Part shown: positions 56,934-64,000 of the stretch, piece by piece
How positions within the stretch are numbered: position 1 is the stretch's first letter
How the letters are laid out: every line of letters starts with the position of its first letter
Assembly: GCF_024139115.2 (NCBI RefSeq)
Contig: NW_026942428.1
Coordinates: 281,923 to 345,922, forward strand
Source of the DNA: Armigeres subalbatus
Taxonomy: Eukaryota > Arthropoda > Insecta > Diptera > Culicidae
Length of the DNA: 64,000 nucleotides
Direction: 5' to 3'
Made by a program: the position numbers and the translations under genes
The notes under the pieces: generated by a model
Told to the model about the DNA's origin: nothing
The model's database searches: none
What the model saw: only the letters and a program-made list of their open reading frames with translations

Positions 56934-57660
56934 ATGTCGGTGCAGTGTGATGTTTGCGCCAAAGCAATAAATGCGCCAAATGATAGAGTTTTTTGTTTCG
57001 GTGGATGCGGTCAGGTTTTGCATACAAAATGTGCGGATTTAAACAATGCGGAAGCAACCGCTTTGCGTGAGAATTTATCCCTAAAGTATATGTGCCACGA
57101 CTGCCGGAAAAAACAAACTTGCTTAAACACAATAATTAGCAAGTGCGATGAATTATTGGAAGCAATCAAGAGTATTGACGTCCGTGTTGAGAAAATCGAA
57201 TTGGAATGTGAAACAAACAGTGTGCAGAAAGCAATACACAAAAGTGAGCAAAAATTGGAGTTATTTTTCCAGAAATCTCTTGATATGCAACTAAGTGCAT
57301 TCAAAAGTTCGATGGATAAATGTCTATCAGTAGAAAAGAAAATTATAAAAAATAATGTTCCTGCGGTAGGCGATTGTCTAGCACGTAGTGATGGAAATCC
57401 ATCATTCAGCTACGCCGCAATCGCTGGTGGTAGTAGAAACTTAAATGTGAATGATTCAGTGTTGCGTTCTGGTCGTGTTCGTAATAAAAGTGTGTCAACT
57501 ACAAAATCTGATGGCAATGGCCATACTAATGATAATGTGCCAAAAAAACAACAATATCGAGAATATTGCAACGGTTGACAATGATAAACGTTCTAAAACC
57601 ACAGTCGAATGTATGGTGAGAATCAAACCAGCATTACAGCAAACCAATCAAAAAACTAAA
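56934..57660 (+). pseudogene. LINE ORF1, N-terminal part with PHD-type zinc finger
   Basis: ATG at 56934 in a clean context. Residues 1-60 have the C4HC3 spacing of a PHD finger: CDVC, CFGGC, HTKC, CHDC. A coiled-coil-like acidic region follows (about residues 60-110). The frame ends at 57578 after a one-base shift in the A7 run near 57541; the other phase continues as VDNDKRSKTTVECM until the Z insertion. PHD fingers occur in ORF1 of CR1-group LINEs, where they are thought to bind nucleic acid or chromatin. Confidence 0.85.
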
Positions 57661-58226
57661 ACCCAAATTTATCCCCAAGTGGTGATTATGCCTTTCTCGA
57701 TTCGATATGTTGGATTCGAATTAATGTTGTAAAAGCTGTGCTAATTGCCTACATCTTGGTGGTTAAAATATTTGATGCAACTCTATCACGCTGCTTATAA
57801 ATTACTCAATAATTGAGTAATTTTTAAGCAATTATTATGAGAGTAATGGATTGCGTCATGGCTAAATTGATTAATGACTTAAAGTGTGCATGTAAACAGC
57901 GTATTTGTTAAAAGAAAAATAGAAATATTTTTCAAATCGAATGAGTTATTAGCAAACAAAAACAATAGTGTCCAACTAGGAAAGTTTCTCCGTCGAATGA
58001 AACTAGTTGCACTCGAATCGGTCAAGTCCTTCTATATGAAACGTGTTTAACAATAAAAAATTCCCGGGGCTACACACACACACACACAGTCAGACATGTG
58101 CTCAGTTTTTCGAGCTGAGTCGATTGGTATATAACACTATGGGTCTCCGAGCCTTCTATCAAAATTTGGCTTTTGGAGTGAAATTATAGCCTTCTGGTAC
58201 AACTTTGTTGTACGAGAAAGGCAAAA
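57661..58226 (+). mobile_element. Short interspersed repeat Z, copy 3, inside LINE ORF1
   Basis: Starts CCCAAATTTATCCCCAAGTG, ends GTACGAGAAAGGCAAAA, with an AC microsatellite at about 58070 and CGATTGGTATATAACACTAT. It separates two parts of ORF1, so it is younger than the LINE. Confidence 0.85.
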
Positions 58227-58257
58227 AGAGGTAAGGAATAAAATAAATCCATCCCAA

Positions 58258-58907
58258 ATGGGTATACGGAATGTACGAAATGGTGTGAATGGTTCAATTG
58301 TTGTTGAATGTAATACAAAAGTGGAAGCCGAAGGGCTCAGGAAAAAAGTCACAGAGGAATTGGGTAATGGTTACGAAGCTGCAATTGAGCAACCGAAACT
58401 ACCTAAAATCAGGATAATGAATGTTGGTGATGAGTATGACTGTGATGACTTGAAAGAAGTTTTGAAATCACAAAATGATATTGAGACCATTCTACATTTG
58501 CGAATCTTGAACACAATTGAGCATCGTAGAGGTGTTTTCACTGAATTTACTATAATATGCGAAACAGACCCAGTTACGTTTGAGCAAATCATTAGAAAGG
58601 GAAAGTTTACATAGATCTGGACAGATGTAGAGTGACAAAGAGTGTTGATGTCCTGCGTTGCTTCAAATGTTGTGGTTATGATCATAAATCAAAGGATTGC
58701 GTTAATAATCTTCATTGTGCGAAGTGTGCTGGAGATCATGACATTAAAGTGTGCTCATCGGACCAGGTTAAATGCACCAATTGTTGTATTTCAAATGAGG
58801 AAAGAAAGACAAAGCTAGAGACCAACCATACAGCCTGGAGTTTTGAATGCCCGATCTACCTAAGAAGGCGCAAAATTTCAAGGCAGTACATTGACTACAA
58901 TAAGTAG
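58258..58907 (+). pseudogene. LINE ORF1, C-terminal part with CCHC zinc knuckles
   Basis: Frame 58258-58614 forms a fold with NGSIVVECNTKVEAEGL, then ILHLRILNTIEHRRG, like the RRM-type middle domain of insect LINE ORF1. Frame 58632-58907 has CFKCCGYDHKSKDC and CAKCAGDHDIKVC, both CCHC knuckles, and a looser third Cys group (CTNC to FEC). A shift at about 58613 separates the two frames. The protein would package element RNA. Confidence 0.85.
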
Positions 58908-58934
58908 CAATCAAGTAGTGCAGCGGAAATTATT

Positions 58935-59750
58935 TTGTTAAATATTGCTGGGATTACAGCTCACTTTGAGGAGGTTGAAATTCTTGTACGAGAGAAAAAA
59001 CCAAAGATTATTATGTTAACTGAAACACATTTGACAATTGATATTGATATTAATGAGTACAGTATTAGAAACTATAACATCTGCTGTTGTTTCTCTTCAT
59101 CGCGACATACTGGAGGAGTAATGATGTATATTCATAACTCTGTTAAATATAGAGAGATTAGCAATACTATTTTGGGTCAAAACTGGTTTTTAGCAATTAA
59201 AGTAGTCAAAGGGCTGAAACAAGGATCGTATGGTTTGCTCTATCACTCACCAAATGCGAATGATAACGAGTTTTTAGATTATTTAGAACAAAATTGGCTT
59301 GAAAGCGTTTTAGATGAAAACCAGGTGAACTTGATTGCGGGAGACTTCAATATAAATTGGGAGAACCCAAGAGACAGTGATGGCTTGCGCAAAGTTGCAC
59401 ATTGCTATGATTTAGACCAAAAGGTAAAAGAAAAAACAAGGCGTACCAGAATGTCGCAAACAATAATAGATTTAGTTTTTTGTAATGTTAATCAAATTGA
59501 AGTGTCGATTGTAAATGATCACAAAATATCTGATCATGAAACATTGGAAATCAATTTTAAAGAAATCGACGACATAGAAGAGGATGTTTTGATAATAAAG
59601 TGCTGGAAACAATATTCTAAAGAAGCTTTAGTTGCTCTCCTGAGAAACAAATTACTGAATGATAGTGTTAGACTTTTGGAGGAGAAAGCAGATATTTTAT
59701 CTACGATTCTGAAGGAAAGTGTTAACCAACTAGTGGTAGTAAGAAAATAA
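58935..59750 (+). pseudogene. LINE ORF2, APE-type endonuclease
   Basis: Motifs: NIAGITAHFEEVEIL (N-terminal Asn region), IIMLTETHL (metal-binding Glu), LIAGDFNINW (catalytic Asp and Asn) and SDHETLEI (catalytic His). These active-site residues are intact. No ATG is seen at the start, so the true start lies upstream, probably overlapping ORF1. The frame ends at 59750 within VVVRK by a shift. Confidence 0.85.
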
Positions 59751-59768
59751 AATGCAGGTCGCGGAAAA

Positions 59769-61351
59769 GTGGTATACATTAGAATTAAAAATCTCCAACG
59801 GTCTAGAAATGATGCATATAGAAAGGCAAGTTCCAGTTGGGATGAAGCCGATTGGCATCATTATAAAGTTTTAAGAAATGAATACTCCTATTCTATTAGA
59901 AATGCAAAAGCGGAATACACTCAGAATAAAATAGACCAAAATAGAGGTAACAGTAAACAATTGTGGAAAGTTTTAAAGGAATTATGGAACAATAAAGAGA
60001 AATCGGCAAACTGTATAAGTTTTAATGGGAAGAACACAGAAAGCAACCAGGAAAGTTGTGAGAATTTTAACTCGTACTTTTTAGATAGTATTCAAGAGAT
60101 TCATAATAGTATAGATGATGTTGCTGCTTCATTTAATGATGATAATAGACAAAGTTTTGAACATTGGGGTGAGTTTAGCCGAATAACTTTAGAAAAACTG
60201 AAAAAGGCAATTGATAGAATAGATAGTTCGTCAGGTATTGACAACGTAATTTTACAAGTGCTGAAAGACTCATTAGAAGTTGCAGGTGAACTAATGTTAG
60301 ACATTATCAATCATTCTCTAAGAACTGGTATTTTCCCAAGTGAATGGAAACAATCAGTTGTTGTACCGATTCAAAAAAAAAAAAGCCTTGGACAACAAAG
60401 GCAGAAGAATATAGACCGGTTAATATGTTGCCCATTTATGAGAAAGTATTAGAAACCATTGTAAAAGATCAACTATTGGATCATTTAAAAAATGAAGAAA
60501 TTTTAATAGAAGAACAGTCTGGTTTTAGACAGGCACACTCTTGCGAGTCGGCCCTGAATCTAATGTTGTACAAATGGAAAAGAATGATAGAAGAAAAGAG
60601 GACGATTGTGGTACTGTTTTTAGATCTCAAACGAGCATTCGAGACAGTTTCTCACTCTATTATGCTAAAAGTTTTGTGCGAATATGGTATTGGAGGAAAA
60701 GTTCTTAGCTGGTTTGAGACGTATCTGAAAAGTCGTACACAAGTTTGTAAATACAATGATGCTGTTTCCGTGTCTAAACCAGTGCCGTTAGGAGTACCAC
60801 AGGGCAGTGTTTTAGGGCCGTTACTTTTTATTTTGTACATAAATGACATGAAGAAGGCTGTCAAAAATTGTGATATTAATCTATTTGCGGATGATACTGT
60901 ACTATTTATTGGCGAAAAGGACCCATATTTGGCAAGCAGAAAAATCAAATGTGATATTGCTACTTTAACTAAATGGCTAAAATTTAAAAAGTTGAAATTG
61001 AATATTCAAAAAACTAAATTGATGATAATTACCAACAAGAAGCAAATTGACTATGACGACATGAAAGTTGAGATCGATGGATTTGAAATCGAGAGAGTTG
61101 ATGAGTTTAAGTATTTAGGAGTTCATATTGACCATAAATTGACATTTAAGGAGCACATAGATAATGTAGTCAAAAAAGTTGCAAAGAAATACGGAATGCT
61201 AGTACGATTGAGAAAACAGTTAACTTTTTGGAGTAAAATATTTTTATATAAATCTCTAGTTGCACCACACATGGATTATTGTTCATCGGTTTTGTTCCTT
61301 GCTAGTGACACTCATTTAAAATATTACAGAAACTGCAAAATAAATTTATGA
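59769..61351 (+). pseudogene. LINE ORF2, reverse transcriptase
   Basis: Two overlapping frames (59769-60452 and 60344-61351) join at the A12 run near 60373. Motifs: KAIDRIDSSSGIDNV, EYRPVNMLPIYEKV, SGFRQAHSCESALN, LFLDLKRAFETV (first catalytic Asp), GVPQGSVLGPLLF and LFADDTVLF (catalytic Asp pair at 60890-60895), then VDEFKYLGVHID. All core catalytic residues are present. The length of the A run makes a sequencing or recent slip plausible. Confidence 0.9.
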
Positions 61352-61719
61352 GGTTTATTTTGAATTGTAACAAATACACTCCTATTCAAGTGATGTTAGA
61401 CACATTACAATGGCAGTCTGTGAAACAAAGAATTACCTTCAATGTGCTTTTGTTAATATTTAAATTGACAAACAACATGACACCGGAATACTTAACCCAT
61501 ATTATTGTAAGAGGTAGAAATGTACACCGACACACAACAAGACAGGCTGACGATTTGCGGGTGGTTCCATTCACAATGACCACCAATCAAAAGTCAATTT
61601 ATTACAACGGAATACGACTTTTTAATCAGTTACCTTCAGACGTGAAAAATGCAAGATCAGTAATGGAATTTAAGAGAAAATGTACTGTGTTTGTCAGAAA
61701 TATGTATAGATTAAGTTAA
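61348..61719 (+). pseudogene. LINE ORF2, C-terminal tail
   Basis: Continues the reverse transcriptase after a shift near 61340 (QVMLDTLQWQSVKQRITF, RLFNQLPSDVKNARS), the usual C-terminal segment of CR1/jockey-group ORF2. Ends shortly before AATAAA and the TAC tail. Confidence 0.8.
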
Positions 61720-61786
61720 ACATTGTATGAATTGTATTATTATAAATTATCTGATGATAAATAAATGAATTACTACTACTACTACT

Positions 61787-61955
61787 AGGTACGAGGTGGC
61801 GTGGAGCGCAGCGAGCGAGGTGGGCAGACCAGGTGCAAAACGACTTGGCGAGCGTGGAGCGTATTGGAGGATGGCGAGATGCGGCCTCCAACCGTGTATT
61901 GTGGCGTCAAATGGTTGATTCAGTGTTATCTGTTTAGATGTAGACTTAATAAATT
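61787..61955 (+). pseudogene. RTE copy D, last segment and 3' end
   Basis: Resumes exactly where 56674 stopped: RYEVAWSAASEVGRPGAKRL in one phase, then a TGA and GTAGACTTAATAAATTAAT as the 3' tail. It shows the true family-2 3' end that copy C has lost. Confidence 0.8.
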
Positions 61956-64000
61956 AATGGACGTTTTAATGATATCTTTATAGATCTAGAAATTGAAATA
62001 GTATTGATAGTATTAGATCTTTTAGTTATCCATATGGTATGTTCTTACCATAATCATGGGTAGGACAATGCTTCGACTGTCCTATACCCACGTTTTTTCA
62101 TGCGTAGGACATGTCCTACTTGTCCCACCCACTCCCGGCGCCACTGCCTATATTTTTCGAAGGTTAACCCAAATTGGCGGGAGTGCACATAAAGGCAAAT
62201 TTCTTTTAAATTAGAATTTCAAATCAACTTTTATATTTTATACAATGTTTCTTTATTTTCTTCTTGATTAAAAAAAAAGTTCACCTCGTAATCTTTTTTT
62301 CTCGACTAAATATAATAAGAATATATAATAATAATTTTAATAGTAATGTTTATAATAATTGTTTTGCTTCTGTGTTTCATTTTTCCTTCTGCACGTACGC
62401 CTTTTCAACAGCACTGTCATTTGGTTTCCGCTTATCAGTGTGTCTCTCTCACTGCCATCCTAATCACCAGAAGGTTTTTTTTTCATTTTAATAATAAGTA
62501 GAGTGGTTCTCTCCTTGTCGTCGTCATCGCCGTTTTTACACGCATTGACTACTGCTACTACTTTTATTTTCTCTGCTAATACGTAATGTATATTTCTCGA
62601 TAAATCGAAATGTTTGTCAGCAGCCTGTCACGCTTTTACAGTAGGGAATAATCTTCTTGATCGGACTGACATGCCTTAGTTTTCGATTCCTCTACAGGGT
62701 ACAATAGAATAAATATAATGGTGGATTATTTTCACTGGGTTTATATTCCTTCCCAATGCTCACATATTTAGGATTTTATATTGAGGGCTAGCTTGTGGAA
62801 TATTCAATGCTCTTCAGCTTAGTGGTTACTTTTTCTTTGCATTTATGGTGTAAATTTCCAAGTTGTAGGAATAGTTGTTTATCCTTAATGCGACCACTTG
62901 ATAGTAGTTATCCAAATCATTAAAAACTGATTGATTAGTTAATCGCAATGTTTTTATCCGTTGTGATATGAGATCATTCTGAATGCACGATGTTTGTTAT
63001 CTAGTAGGTAATAAATATCTGCAATTTCGAATTTTATTGTTCATTAAAGTGCATCTAGTATAGAGGACGTTTCATTTTATTCGCTCAAGCTTTAAACGCT
63101 TCATGTCTTGCTGTGATTGCTTTTTAATTTCTACAAAATATACTTTAAGCGTTTTGCTCTACAACGCTCACGTTTGTGTCTTTTGGCATTACATATCCGT
63201 TTTATGTTTTGCTTTTAAGTGGTAAATAGTTAAAGAGCTGCTATTTTTTCTTTTAGAAAGCATCTGAGAAAGATAGTCGATTATGTAGTTTGCGGTTCAG
63301 ATAAAGTTGAATAGAAACTGATGAACAAGTTGTAATTACGATGGGTATCATCTTTATTCAAGCAGAGTCCTTTTTCTGTACCTTAGTTACTGGGAAAATC
63401 AGTTTCAACCTACAAAAGCTTATCTCATTTCCAATACGTATCTTATTTGTCTCAATAGCTAAACGATTTTCACATTGTCAATTTTGTTTTGATTTGTTTC
63501 GAAAATATATTTTTATATAACTATGTTTCTCATTTCATTGCCTCTACTTTTCTTTCAACAATAATTTACATACAAATATGGCTTCTTTTTGTTTACATTC
63601 AGCTTTTATGATGCCCTCTGCCATCTACATTTAAAGAATGAACCATTAATATTACTTGCTAGTTACGGTATGTTATTCGCATTCAGTGTTTTCGCGTCAG
63701 GGTGACAATAAAACAAAAGCTTCAATGGACGCGATGATGATCGTTCCGCGTCAGCAGTGGTTCCCAATTTGACAGCTCTGTTCGGAGCTTCATTATGGGT
63801 TTCTTTTTCTTTCAAATCAAAACAAGGAATCAAACGAAAAATAAAACAAACCCGGCAATGTTGAATTAAAAACTGCAATTTATTGGTATTACTTGTAAAA
63901 TAATGTTCACGTATATGAGTATTCATTACCTTTTACGCACGGTTGACGTTCTAATGTTTTTTTGTTCAGAATATGGCAAATTTGTCTTGTTTTCTTTCTA
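61956..64000. other. Spacer, nothing recognised
   Basis: AT-rich, T-rich on the plus strand. Small features are GTAGGACA/TGTCCTAC inverted words at 62060-62120. The longest frames (75 and 87 residues) have no recognisable domain. It could be unique intergenic DNA or a 3' untranslated region of a gene outside the window; the sequence does not decide. Confidence 0.4.

Larger units (their letters stand above)
56675..61786 (+). mobile_element. CR1/jockey-group LINE, split by repeat Z
   Basis: About 4.5 kb without the Z insert. Order: 5' untranslated region, ORF1 (PHD finger, CCHC knuckles), APE-type endonuclease, reverse transcriptase, AATAAA and a TAC-repeat tail. The RTE sequence resumes directly after the tail with only AGG duplicated (56672-56674 and 61787-61789). 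The reverse transcriptase resembles CR1/L2/jockey-group enzymes rather than RTE. Clade assignment is tentative. Confidence 0.85.

Noticed and set aside
63663..63926. 87-residue minus-strand gene at the right edge
   Set aside because: No recognisable domain, composition like surrounding spacer, no splice or start support.

Overview
The window looks like intergenic, repeat-dominated insect DNA, most probably from a culicine mosquito of the Aedes type. The reasons are a tRNA-headed SINE with Feilai-like features, RTE-clade retrotransposons, many short inverted-repeat elements with TA, TTA or TTAA target sites, and AT-rich spacer. The genus is an inference. I see no host protein-coding gene, no rRNA, no genuine tRNA gene and no CRISPR array. 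All coding-like sequence belongs to broken transposable elements.

Layout. 1-2860: inverted partial copy of a 3.4-kb element (X) whose core is a 12-bp-register tandem array, carrying two nested MITE insertions. 2861-12476: MITE graveyard with a 1.46-kb retroposon, a SINE (9071-9520) and a block of about 1.2-1.7 kb of adjacent MITEs duplicated in inverted orientation (6003-7677 and 10501-11675). 12477-31131: two near-identical 7.38-kb blocks (12644-20025 and 22280-29663) separated by a third, indel-riddled partial copy (20026-22279). Each full block holds part of element X, several MITEs and an RTE retrotransposon split by a 2.27-kb insertion. The second block can be read as nested insertions with exact target duplications: foldback arm, TTAA MITE, RTE (13-bp duplication), insert Y (8-bp duplication), older repeats inside Y. 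31132-34622: a 1.75-kb TTA-flanked element and the turn and right arm of a large imperfect palindrome centred near 32950. 34623-38025: complete copy of X with its own younger MITEs. 38026-46104: assorted TIR elements, a 0.5-kb tandem repeat and an ATCGAT-rich tandem.

46105-61955: two RTE copies of a second family lie head to head. The minus-strand copy (46105-51590) is split by a 2.7-kb element with 710-bp inverted repeats, CACAATGG termini and a CGCCC 5-bp target duplication, the hallmarks of Transib. The plus-strand copy (51647-61955) is split twice, first by a DNA-transposon complex (52077-56235) that contains a decayed multi-exon transposase-like gene, then by a CR1/jockey-group LINE (56675-61786) encoding a PHD finger, CCHC knuckles, endonuclease and reverse transcriptase. 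That LINE is itself interrupted by a short repeat. 61956-64000 shows nothing recognisable.

The elements do not work together as a pathway. The value of the window is its stratigraphy: several insertions have paralogous empty sites inside the same 64 kb, so boundaries and relative ages can be read directly. The centre (12.6-29.7 kb) should be treated with caution, because the copies differ mainly by single-base gaps, as in an unpolished or misjoined long-read assembly.
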